From positions 1 through 39,491 of the forward strand of contig JBPCKZ010000047.1 in the NCBI GenBank assembly GCA_051003795.1: DNA of 39,491 nt, in the 5' to 3' direction. Position 1 is the first letter of the stretch. Each line of letters opens with the position of its first letter. The notes beneath the pieces are model-generated. The model did not search any database. It was given only the letters and a program-made list of their open reading frames with translations, and was not told the origin of the DNA. Shown one piece after another: positions 7,297-14,477 of this stretch. This DNA comes from JALYXS01 sp051003795. Its GTDB lineage: Bacteria; Acidobacteriota; Terriglobia; Bryobacterales; Bryobacteraceae. Both the position numbers and the translations under genes were made by a program.

Positions 7297-8319
7297 TTAG
7301 CGGCCGTGCCCGCCGGCGTGGCCTGCGCCACCACCGCCGACGCTTCCGCCGCTGCTATGCGACGCTCCCGCCGAAGCCGCTCCGCCGGAACTGGCAATCG
7401 AGCCCGACGACCTGCCGGTCGAAGATGAAGCCGCCATCACGCCAGAATGGTTGCCCGCCGACATCGGCGCGGTGTTGTAGCCCATTCCCGAGCCGCCATA
7501 GTTCGAATTTCCATAGTAAGCCTGGCGCGGGATATAGACGTTATAAATCGAATAAGGGCTCCAGAACGAGTAGCCGAAGGGGCTATAAAACGTTCCCCGG
7601 CCAGGGAGATAGGTGAACATGCTGTAGTACGGGTTGTAATACCAGCCGCCGGTGTTCCAGGTACTCGTGCCGGAATCCTTGACGTATTTTGCCGCCGACA
7701 AATTCGCGACGGAAACGTACTCCGAGCGGCGCTTGCTCCAACGCCACAACGCATCGCCCTCTTTGTTGTCGAATTTCTCCGCCACCAGCGCCGAGGTGAA
7801 CGGAAGCAGTTTGCCCTCTTTTACTAGGACCGTGTTGCCATCCGTCGTCACTTCCGCCTCGCCGTTGTAAACCTTGAGTTGCGGGGGTTCGGATTCGAAA
7901 CCATACAATCCGTGTTTCTTAAGTTGAACGGTATAGTCTTTGTAAACGAGCGCCACCGAATTATCTTTCAGCGGATCGTCAACTTCAACCATCACCGCGC
8001 CCGAAACAAATTCCACGCGCGTGTCGATCAGTCGGTTAGTGATCATGCGGATGCCGCTATTTTCGCCCACCCGAAGGAACACGCCTGGCGTCAGAAGCAC
8101 CTCGGCGCGACCCTGCCCGGTGCGAAGTTGACCGTTCTCCTTGATGTCGGGGAACGTTCCGAATTGGGCGTCAACTTGCTTATCTCCAATGAAAACATCG
8201 CCTTCGGAGTAATGCAAGACGCCGGAATGGGCCGAAACGATGGATTGCGCAAAAGCGCTGAATCCGGAAATAGTGGATAAAGCCAGTACACAAGAAACGC
8301 GGCAGGCAAGCTGTTTCAT
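7297..8319 (-). CDS. Secreted FecR-domain protein with Gly/Ser/Ala-rich tail
   Basis: A 340-residue exported protein. A signal peptide (residues ~1-24, cleavage after SAFA) is followed by a FecR-like beta domain (about 35-185) with GQLRTGQGRAEVLLTPGVFLRVGENS and a VEFVSGAVMVEV strand pattern. Then comes a Tyr/Pro-rich stretch, and finally a low-complexity tail very rich in Gly, Ser, Ala and His. FecR domains in iron systems are periplasmic sensors. In Acidobacteriota such stand-alone secreted forms are frequent and have no assigned role that I know of. A TTGACA hexamer lies on the minus strand at 8361-8366, with only a weak -10 (CAACAT). It is divergent from the radical SAM gene. Confidence 0.8.
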   Translation of the reverse strand: MKQLACRVSCVLALSTISGFSAFAQSIVSAHSGVLHYSEGDVFIGDKQVDAQFGTFPDIKENGQLRTGQGRAEVLLTPGVFLRVGENSGIRMITNRLIDTRVEFVSGAVMVEVDDPLKDNSVALVYKDYTVQLKKHGLYGFESEPPQLKVYNGEAEVTTDGNTVLVKEGKLLPFTSALVAEKFDNKEGDALWRWSKRRSEYVSVANLSAAKYVKDSGTSTWNTGGWYYNPYYSMFTYLPGRGTFYSPFGYSFWSPYSIYNVYIPRQAYYGNSNYGGSGMGYNTAPMSAGNHSGVMAASSSTGRSSGSIASSGGAASAGASHSSGGSVGGGGAGHAGGHGR

Positions 8320-8415
8320 AGGGGACCCTTGTATCTTATGTTGCTCCTAATCCCCTCTTCTGTCAAATGGGAAGCTCTTTGCTGGCTCCCCAAAGCTTCG
8401 CATGACTGGTTTGTG

Positions 8416-8431
8416 GGTGATTAAGATCACA
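8416..8431. promoter_or_regulatory. CRP/FNR-type palindrome in the divergent intergenic region
   Basis: The sequence GGTGATTAAGATCACA matches the CRP consensus TGTGA-N6-TCACA at 9 of 10 defined positions. It has the FNR-style geometry GTGAT-N4-ATCAC, with 5-base perfect arms (8417-8421 and 8426-8430). It lies 268-base-gap central, about 160 bases upstream of the radical SAM start and about 100 bases upstream of the FecR gene on the other strand. It could control either gene. The regulator is not in this window. Confidence 0.5.
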
Positions 8432-8587
8432 CTTATCCGATTCTAAATCTTACATTTACGCTGGCGTCGCGTTCCCGTTCAGGCCCGGTTTCCGGCATTC
8501 TAATTTCGAAAATAAGCAGTTCGATGGCTATGAGTAGTTCCCCCCGTCGCAAAATAGTACCCTCACCAGAGGTAATCGAGGAGATTC

Positions 8588-10696
8588 ATGCAAAAACCTG
8601 TTAAGTACGTTGAAAAAGCCGTTACCGTGACGGCCAATGCCCTCTGGAATGTATTTGACCGGCTGAATCAGATCCAGCAAAACCCTTCGTTCACGCCCAA
8701 ATGGTCCGATAAACCACTTTTAAAGTCTTATCAAAAGACCAAACCGCCTCTTGGCTGGCCCCGCACGACCGATTCTCTTTGCCCGCGCTGCGTTCCCGAG
8801 ATTCGCCAACAGATTGTCGACGGTAAGGTTCCGCACGAAATCTTGCTGAACGAGAAGATTGGAGAAATTAAGGCCGAGATCGTTGAACGCGACGGAAAAA
8901 TTTTGATGGTGAAGGACTGCCCCAAGCATGGCCACTTTGAAGACGTAATGGCCATGGATACGGATTTTTTCAAGCACCTGGAAGAGGTTTTTCCAGGCCG
9001 CGACATTCGCGCGCATAACGACGAAAAACTGCACAATCACGGTACCAGCACGGTGAAGCATGGACGCGGCTCCGTTTTGACGATTGACCTGACAAACCGC
9101 TGCAACATGATGTGCGATCCGTGCTTCATGGACGCCAACCAGGTCGGCTTCGTGCACGAATTGAGCTGGGAAGAGATCAAGACCATGCTCGATAACGCCA
9201 TTTCCATCAAGCCGCGCCGCCAGATGTCGGTGCAGTTCTCGGGCGGCGAGCCGACTCTTTCGCCATACTTCCTCGATGCCGTGGCTTACGCGCGTAAAGT
9301 CGGCTACAACAGCGTGCAAGCCGCAACCAACGGAATTGAATTCGCGAAGAGTCCCGAATTGTGCCGGAATGCCGCGAAAGCGGGGTTGCGCTATGCCTAT
9401 CTGCAATTCGACGGCATCGGCAATGCGGCGAACTCGCATCGCGCCGTCGGCAATCTGTTCGACGTGAAGCTCCGCGCGATAGAAAATCTGCATGGCGCGG
9501 GCGTCGATATCGTCCCCGTCATCACGATCATCAACGGCGTGAACAATGAGCAGGTGGGGCGCGTGGTTGAGTTCGCGCTCGATAATCCCAGGAAAATTTC
9601 CTTCCTCTCCTTCCAGCCGGTTTCGTTCACGGGACGCGATGAGGCGATCACCGACGAACGCCGCGTGGCCCAGCGCTACACGCTCTCGCACTTGGCGCAC
9701 GATGTAAAAAATCAGACCGGCATGGGAGAACCGGCGCGCGATTGGTTCCCGATCTCCTTCATGAGCACGTTTTCCGATTGGGCCGATCTGGTGCATGGTC
9801 CGAGCGCGGATTGGGGCCAATTGAGCTGCGGCTGCCATCCGAATTGCGGGATCGGCATGGCGGTGATGATCGATAAGGAAACCAAGGAGTTCGCGCCCGT
9901 CACGGCGTTTCTAAACGCCGAGAGGCTGGCGAAGGACGTGGCTCGCGTCAACGATGCCGCCCGCTCGAAGTTCTGGTCGGTGGTGGGCGTAACGCTCGCG
10001 CTGCTCCGCAACTACGATCCGTTCCATGCGCCCTCCACGTTCAAATTAACCGACATGCTCGCCAAGTTCGACAAGTGCTTCGGCGCGACCGGGCGGAATT
10101 ACGGCAAGGTGACCGGCGATCGGACCGAGGCCGATATCAAGAAGCGGCGGCAGGATCGTTGGAACTTCCTGTTTATCGCCGGGATGTGGTTCCAGGATCT
10201 TTTCAATTACGATTTCCGCCGCACCGAGCAGTGCATCATTCCGTATGCCACGCAGGAAGGCGAAATTTCCTTCTGCGCGTACAACACCGGCGTGGGTTGG
10301 CGCAACATCATCGAGAAGATGCACATGACGGCATCGCTCACCAAATGGTACGAGGAGCATGGGCGTCACGAGATTTTCGCGGGCGGCAAGAAGGTCGGTT
10401 TAGAGAGCACCGCGCACTCGCTGAAATTGAACGCGGAAGCGGTCGCCGCGGGATTGCAGCACGATTTGGACGATAAGGGAATTGCGAAGACCGCGCGCGA
10501 AGAAAAAATCCGGGCTCGCGACGCCAAGCTGAAGCAGGCCGCCGAGAATGCCCGGATGGAGAAGCTATACCGCGAACGGATATTGGGCGAGAAGCCGGCG
10601 GAGGGTGGATTTGTTCCGCTTGGAAGCGTGGGGATTGCACCGGCGCCCGCGAAGAAGCAGGAAGAACGGGAAGAAGTCGGCAGCTTCGGCGATTAA
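8588..10696 (+). CDS. Radical SAM protein resembling archaeal tetraether synthase (Tes/MJ0619 type)
   Basis: A 702-residue radical SAM enzyme. It starts at ATG 8588 with GAGGAG upstream. The SAM-cluster motif is C172-x3-C176-x2-C179 within DLTNRCNMMCDPCFMDAN, and SGGEPT lies downstream. N-terminal to it is a metal-knuckle pair: CPRC (Cys65, Cys68) and CPKHG (Cys111). C-terminal to the barrel are further cysteines: CGCHPNC (414, 416, 420), Cys549 and Cys563, suggesting auxiliary clusters. This order (N-terminal CPxC and CxxHG, CX3CX2C barrel, a C-x-C-x3-C block) is that of the archaeal Tes/MJ0619 family, which joins lipid tails into membrane-spanning chains. The last ~70 residues are a charged, probably helical tail. 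Acidobacteria make membrane-spanning iso-diabolic and brGDGT lipids, so a lipid-coupling role is a reasonable inference. Other MJ0619-like enzymes act on other substrates. Confidence 0.72.
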   Translation: MQKPVKYVEKAVTVTANALWNVFDRLNQIQQNPSFTPKWSDKPLLKSYQKTKPPLGWPRTTDSLCPRCVPEIRQQIVDGKVPHEILLNEKIGEIKAEIVERDGKILMVKDCPKHGHFEDVMAMDTDFFKHLEEVFPGRDIRAHNDEKLHNHGTSTVKHGRGSVLTIDLTNRCNMMCDPCFMDANQVGFVHELSWEEIKTMLDNAISIKPRRQMSVQFSGGEPTLSPYFLDAVAYARKVGYNSVQAATNGIEFAKSPELCRNAAKAGLRYAYLQFDGIGNAANSHRAVGNLFDVKLRAIENLHGAGVDIVPVITIINGVNNEQVGRVVEFALDNPRKISFLSFQPVSFTGRDEAITDERRVAQRYTLSHLAHDVKNQTGMGEPARDWFPISFMSTFSDWADLVHGPSADWGQLSCGCHPNCGIGMAVMIDKETKEFAPVTAFLNAERLAKDVARVNDAARSKFWSVVGVTLALLRNYDPFHAPSTFKLTDMLAKFDKCFGATGRNYGKVTGDRTEADIKKRRQDRWNFLFIAGMWFQDLFNYDFRRTEQCIIPYATQEGEISFCAYNTGVGWRNIIEKMHMTASLTKWYEEHGRHEIFAGGKKVGLESTAHSLKLNAEAVAAGLQHDLDDKGIAKTAREEKIRARDAKLKQAAENARMEKLYRERILGEKPAEGGFVPLGSVGIAPAPAKKQEEREEVGSFGD

Positions 10697-10717
10697 CAAA
10701 TTCGGAAGGCGTGGAAT

Positions 10718-10923
10718 TCAGCGGTAGGCTTCACGTCGGTTCTTGACACTCGTGATTTCGATTGTGATTTCGCCGCCGGAAACCGGCCCGCGGATGGGTG
10801 AGCTTTTTGATGTCTCCGACTCGGCTGGCCAGGTACCGGTCGATGCAGTGGGGAATCCGCATGGCAGGTTCGCGCTGGAGACCAAATGACCGCAATCCGC
10901 TCGGGAGCGGTCTCGCGGATCAT
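10718..10923 (-). pseudogene. Broken RelE/ParE-type toxin gene
   Basis: On the minus strand an ATG (complement of 10921-10923) opens MIRETAPERIAVIWSP, a RelE/ParE-like N-terminus. The family pattern then continues only by changing frame. A second frame gives PHCIDRYLASRVGDIKKL, and a third gives IEITSVKNRREAYR ending at TGA (complement of 10718-10720). Segments expected between these blocks, including the ADLRAI-like stretch after WSP and the GDYRVF-like strand, are missing. Two or more deletions have therefore destroyed the gene. The start overlaps the antitoxin stop by 2 bases (ATGA), the normal layout of a type II pair. Family assignment is by pattern memory, without a search. Confidence 0.7.
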
Positions 10924-11178
10924 TTCATCGAGCCGAACTCCCGCAGGATTTCATCGTGCGGAATGCCTTCTCCGCGGGTGAGCGAGGCGCGGGCGCGGTC
11001 GCGCCGCCGCTGTTTCGGGCGTGATCTCTTCCTCGTCGACGGGTGCCAGCGCCAGGGAGCCCGACAGCGGTTCCACCATCACTTCGAGAAGGCTCCGCAC
11101 AGCGGTGAGCTTTTCGGTTGTCAGCATATCGAGCAGGTCGCGAGCCTGCCGGCGTTCCTGGTTCAAATCGGGTTCCAT
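10920..11178 (-). pseudogene. Frameshifted antitoxin of the RelE/ParE-type pair
   Basis: Starts at ATG (complement of 11176-11178) behind AGAGGAAA. The first frame gives RRQARDLLDMLTTEKL, then VRSLLEVMVEPLS and ALAPVDEEEI, a small helical antitoxin pattern. In the GCGGCGGCG repeat (about 10990-11010) the frame slips. The expected C-terminus SLTRGEGIPHDEILREFG continues in the neighbouring frame to TGA at 10920-10922. Without the correction the protein would end as an Arg/Pro-rich 75-residue product. The slip in a simple triplet repeat fits a replication error. With the toxin also broken, the pair is a relic, although the N-terminal DNA-binding half might still be made. Confidence 0.65.
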
Positions 11179-11405
11179 AGATTTCCTCTAAGCGAGCTAC
11201 AACTCAGCCACCACTCGAGAGTGCGCGAAGGCTCCACAACTCCGCCGGGCACGACTCCCAAGCGCTGATTTTCATAAGCGGTCGTCCCTAATTTTTAATA
11301 CACTACTCCGAGCACTTGCTATCTTAAGACACCCGCCATTCTGAAAATCATCAGTGCGGACATAACGTGGTCAAATTTCGTCTCTAGCCAACATCCTTTC
11401 ATGGC

Positions 11406-11834
11406 CTACCGATCCTTTACCATTTCGAACGCTGTCCATCCTGCCCGGTTGTTGTGCTCACCGCTCTGGATGCGGACCTTGCTCATCAAATAACTGCTTT
11501 CGATTACAAGGCAAGCGGTTCCATCTTGAACGGTAAATACCTTGCCGGAGATGAGTAACTCTTTAGCGCCGTACTGGTCTTTTGCCCGCATCGCGGCGAA
11601 GAACGCATCGTAGTCGTCCTTGGTTACGCCAAGAGCGATAGTGCCAGTTCCGCCCGAAGAAAGCACTCCATTATCTCCGGTCATGAGCCTACGTGATGTC
11701 CCCGTAGTGGTCGCCTTCGAGGATGTGGTGTTCGCCGCTTCCGGTGAATTCGGCGAATCGATTGCGGTCGCAATCACGATCATTACCACGATTGCCCCAG
11801 TGACGCATAGCGCCGCGATGCAGCCTAGTTTCAC
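11406..11834 (-). CDS. Small membrane-anchored protein of unknown function
   Basis: A 142-residue protein starting at GTG 11834, with AGGACGG upstream. One hydrophobic helix (about residues 5-25, rich in Ile/Val) would anchor it or act as an uncleaved signal. A low-complexity Thr/Ser-rich linker (about 33-60) follows. A compact domain of ~80 residues ends the protein (GVTKDDYDAFFAAMRAKD, then GAKELLISGKVFTV, and a pattern ending GWTAFEMV). I do not recognise the family. The fold looks like a small beta domain exposed outside the cytoplasm. It lies in a patch of gene remnants and could be horizontally acquired cargo. Confidence 0.6.
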   Translation of the reverse strand: MKLGCIAALCVTGAIVVMIVIATAIDSPNSPEAANTTSSKATTTGTSRRLMTGDNGVLSSGGTGTIALGVTKDDYDAFFAAMRAKDQYGAKELLISGKVFTVQDGTACLVIESSYLMSKVRIQSGEHNNRAGWTAFEMVKDR

Positions 11835-12337
11835 GTTCAGCCGTCCTAAGGCCGCGCCCTTTTTCCGTACCAGCTTGAACCGCCTTGGCTAGGCAGGTAT
11901 TCCTGTACGAAGCGCTTCATCCAGTTGCTCGCCTTCGCCGCGTGAGGTGCCCGCAGCTTGACAACGGCGGCGAGTACCCGATGATGGCACCTGCGATTCA
12001 TGTACTTGAATTGTAGACTTATTTTCTTGCTAAGCCGAACACCGCTTCGATGATCCCCAGGCGTTCACGAAGCGCTTTCACCGGGCTCCCTTACGTCGGT
12101 ATAAAGCCGCATCGTGCTGATCAACGAAGCACCCAAGCTCTGACGATTTGTTAGGTGCCCAATATCGTTGCGAATCGACCGGGTGCCCCGCCCGATGCTT
12201 GAGCTACGTCCCTCCGTGGCTGATTCAGCAAGCGGATTCCTTGTCGCCGTCGATCATGACTAACTATTCGTTAGGCCAATGTTAGCACTTCAAGTATGCT
12301 CTGAGTAACGGCACGCGGGCGCGGATTGCCGCGGCTT
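11835..12337. other. Gene-poor stretch with no convincing gene
   Basis: About 500 bases without a supportable CDS. On the minus strand a 51-codon frame from 11999-12001 (MNRRCHHRVLAAVV at its start, QEYLPSQGG later) ends just before the anchored-protein gene. It could be a remnant, but I cannot place it. The 11-base string ACGAAGCGCTT occurs twice (11907 and 12067). No RNA gene, insertion-sequence ends or array is visible. Confidence 0.5.
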
Positions 12338-12739
12338 TCAATCCGCGGGTTTGCCCGGACTGAACTCGATGCTCACCTTCCGAAGCGCAATTGTTCCAGC
12401 CAACCCGTAGCAAGGGTCCAGATGAAAATGAAGGAGTCCGTCCCGCAGTTCGATTCTTAAGTCGAAAATAATTTTCTGGCGACTGAACCCGCCAACTTCC
12501 AAATCGTCGATGTCTTCGAGCAAGAACGTCACGACAACATCGGACGGGGGTGAGGAATAGATTGGGTTGGATCGTGGGCCGAAGGCAGGTTTTGGGCCGC
12601 CTAAAACGTGGACTACAAGCTTCGAAGCGGAAGATCGATTTAGTTCGAGCCGTACGATCTCCGAGTCGTGGAATGAAGGCCATCCCATACACCATCGAAC
12701 GAATTCGGCATAAACGGGAACCTCGGTTGCGAAGTCCAT
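12338..12739 (-). CDS. Imm50-like protein (orphan immunity-type gene)
   Basis: A 133-residue protein from ATG 12739. The frame stays open to 12967, but that extension is low-complexity and runs antisense through the start of the next gene, so the internal ATG is preferred. The pattern WPSFHDSEIVRLELNR (residues ~20-35), then the VVVTFLLEDIDDLEV region and a C-terminal block LRDGLLHFHLDPCYGL, resemble the Imm50 immunity family. Such proteins neutralise polymorphic toxins. No toxin gene is adjacent, so it would be an orphan, possibly protecting against neighbours. An 8-base-pair hairpin (12321-12328 with 12339-12346) sits at the stop but has no U-tract. Confidence 0.5.
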   Translation of the reverse strand: MDFATEVPVYAEFVRWCMGWPSFHDSEIVRLELNRSSASKLVVHVLGGPKPAFGPRSNPIYSSPPSDVVVTFLLEDIDDLEVGGFSRQKIIFDLRIELRDGLLHFHLDPCYGLAGTIALRKVSIEFSPGKPAD

Positions 12740-12830
12740 CCTGCCGCTTATCGTCGCATCCTTTACGTCTCCGCCAGGCTTAATCCAGTTCGACAACTGC
12801 CGGGATTTCCATGGGATATCCTCGGATGTT

Positions 12831-14477
12831 ATGCTCAGCCCAGCCGAGGCGTCCAGCCCCCCAAGGGGCCGGCTTGCGCGCGGTTGGCGCAATCTGCCGG
12901 CCATTCTCGCATTTGCGCTGCTCGCTTTCCAGGTAATTCTCCCCTGGACCACGCCGCGCTTCACCACGCAGGACGGCCCATCTCACCTCTACACGGGAGT
13001 TGTTCTTCGGGACATTCTGCTCCACCCCCACGGGCCGCGCGCCGCCGCGTATAGCGTGCAGCGGGGAATAGTCCCGAACTGGACCAGCGCGCTTCTGTTG
13101 GGCGCGGCCGCATCCGCGGTCGGCGCGGCCCATGCCGAGCAGTTGCTCGCCGGCTGTTGCCTGATGGCCGGTTTCTTCGGCTTCGAGTATCTGTGCCGCG
13201 CGCTGAAGCCGGGGCCTGCGTGGTCCCCCATCGCGAATTTTCTATTTCAGAACTGGTTCCTGTGGATCGGCTTTTATAATTTCTATCTCGGCATGGCGCT
13301 CTGCCCTTTCGTCGCGGGTTACTATATTCGCCATCGCCGGGCGCTTACCATCCGCCGGACAGCCCTGCTGGCACTCGGGATGTCGATCCTCTTCTTCACG
13401 CACATCATGGCCGCGGCCCTCGTCGCGATCGCCATGGGGTTGCTGGCTGTTTGGAATCTGACGGCGGAATCGCAGTATCGCGTTCTTGGATTCCGGAAGG
13501 CTGCCGGAAGGGTCGGCCTGCTCGTCGCGGCGATGCTTCCAACCGTCGCCCTCGCGGCTTTCTTCGCGACAGGATCGTCGGAAGGCGTTCATTTCAAGCC
13601 GGAAATAGCGCGTGCCTGGAGCGAATTCCCCAAGGGCGCGTTCCTGGTGGGGTCGGGTCGCGCGGCGCGGGAAGATCTGCTTTGGCCAGCCGTGTTTTTC
13701 GCGATCGCGATTTCCGTCCTGGCCCTGCGCCGCCGGGAATGGCGCGGCCCAAAGGGCGGCGTGGCGATCGTAACGGTAGTATTGATCGGCCTATATCTAT
13801 TCACGCCCGACGACGGTTTCGGCGGCCAGGAAATCAAGAAACGGCTCGCCTGGGCCGTATTTCTGATTGGCTCGCCATTGGTATGTTCCGCCGCCCGGCT
13901 GCGGCCGCTGCGAACGCCGATCGCGATTTACACTGCGGTGTTTCTGGCTGCCAGCTTAACCACGTCGATGCGCGTGAGCCACTCCGTCGCGGGCGCCGCC
14001 GGCGAGTTTCTATCCTCCATGTCGCGCATTCCTCCGGGCGCCACATTCGTCCGTGTCTACTATCCTATTCCTAACGTCGCGGCCCAATTCGGATTTGAGG
14101 ATGTTCCCTTCACCCCGCTCTTCCACACCGACGCCTACGTGGCGGCCACGCGCCGTCTCGTCGATTTGAGCGACTACCAGGCTGCTTCCGGCCTGTTCGC
14201 CGTGGTCTACGATCCCATAATCGACACCGGGCACCGCTACAATCTGTGGGGCCTGGAGAATGCCGCAAACAAGAATTTCGAGAGTCTGAAATGGCTTCGC
14301 GAGACGCTGCCCATTCCCATCGACTATGTGGTCGTCGTGGGGGATGAGACATCCGCGGATGCCAAGGCTACGGATATGTCTCGGACTCTGGCCGCTCTCG
14401 ACGCGACCATGCGGCTGCTTCCCCGTGCCGCGCCGCGGTCGTTCGTCCGTGTCTACCAGCGGATCGGAGCCCGTTAG
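12831..14477 (+). CDS. Multi-pass membrane protein, GT-C glycosyltransferase-like
   Basis: A 548-residue integral membrane protein with roughly ten hydrophobic helices from residue ~22 to ~385 and a soluble C-terminal part of about 160 residues. The first outer loop holds TTQDGPSHLYTG (Asp48), similar to the acidic first-loop motif of GT-C enzymes, which take sugars from lipid-phosphate donors. I see no definite family signature beyond this topology. It abuts the next membrane-protein gene with no gap (TAG then ATG), so the pair is one transcript and may act on the same glycan. It could also be a non-enzymatic polytopic protein. Confidence 0.6.
   Translation: MLSPAEASSPPRGRLARGWRNLPAILAFALLAFQVILPWTTPRFTTQDGPSHLYTGVVLRDILLHPHGPRAAAYSVQRGIVPNWTSALLLGAAASAVGAAHAEQLLAGCCLMAGFFGFEYLCRALKPGPAWSPIANFLFQNWFLWIGFYNFYLGMALCPFVAGYYIRHRRALTIRRTALLALGMSILFFTHIMAAALVAIAMGLLAVWNLTAESQYRVLGFRKAAGRVGLLVAAMLPTVALAAFFATGSSEGVHFKPEIARAWSEFPKGAFLVGSGRAAREDLLWPAVFFAIAISVLALRRREWRGPKGGVAIVTVVLIGLYLFTPDDGFGGQEIKKRLAWAVFLIGSPLVCSAARLRPLRTPIAIYTAVFLAASLTTSMRVSHSVAGAAGEFLSSMSRIPPGATFVRVYYPIPNVAAQFGFEDVPFTPLFHTDAYVAATRRLVDLSDYQAASGLFAVVYDPIIDTGHRYNLWGLENAANKNFESLKWLRETLPIPIDYVVVVGDETSADAKATDMSRTLAALDATMRLLPRAAPRSFVRVYQRIGAR

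Noticed and set aside
12140..12290. attC-like integron core strings (GTTAGGC and GTTAGGT) near the Imm50-like gene
   Set aside because: The 7-base cores match by chance level and no paired R'' site at attC distance was found; the nearby CTAAC/GTTAG pair has only a 5-base stem and 5-base loop.
12321..12346. Hairpin GCGGATTG/CAATCCGC at the end of the Imm50-like gene as a terminator
   Set aside because: No T-run follows on either strand, so it is not called an intrinsic terminator.
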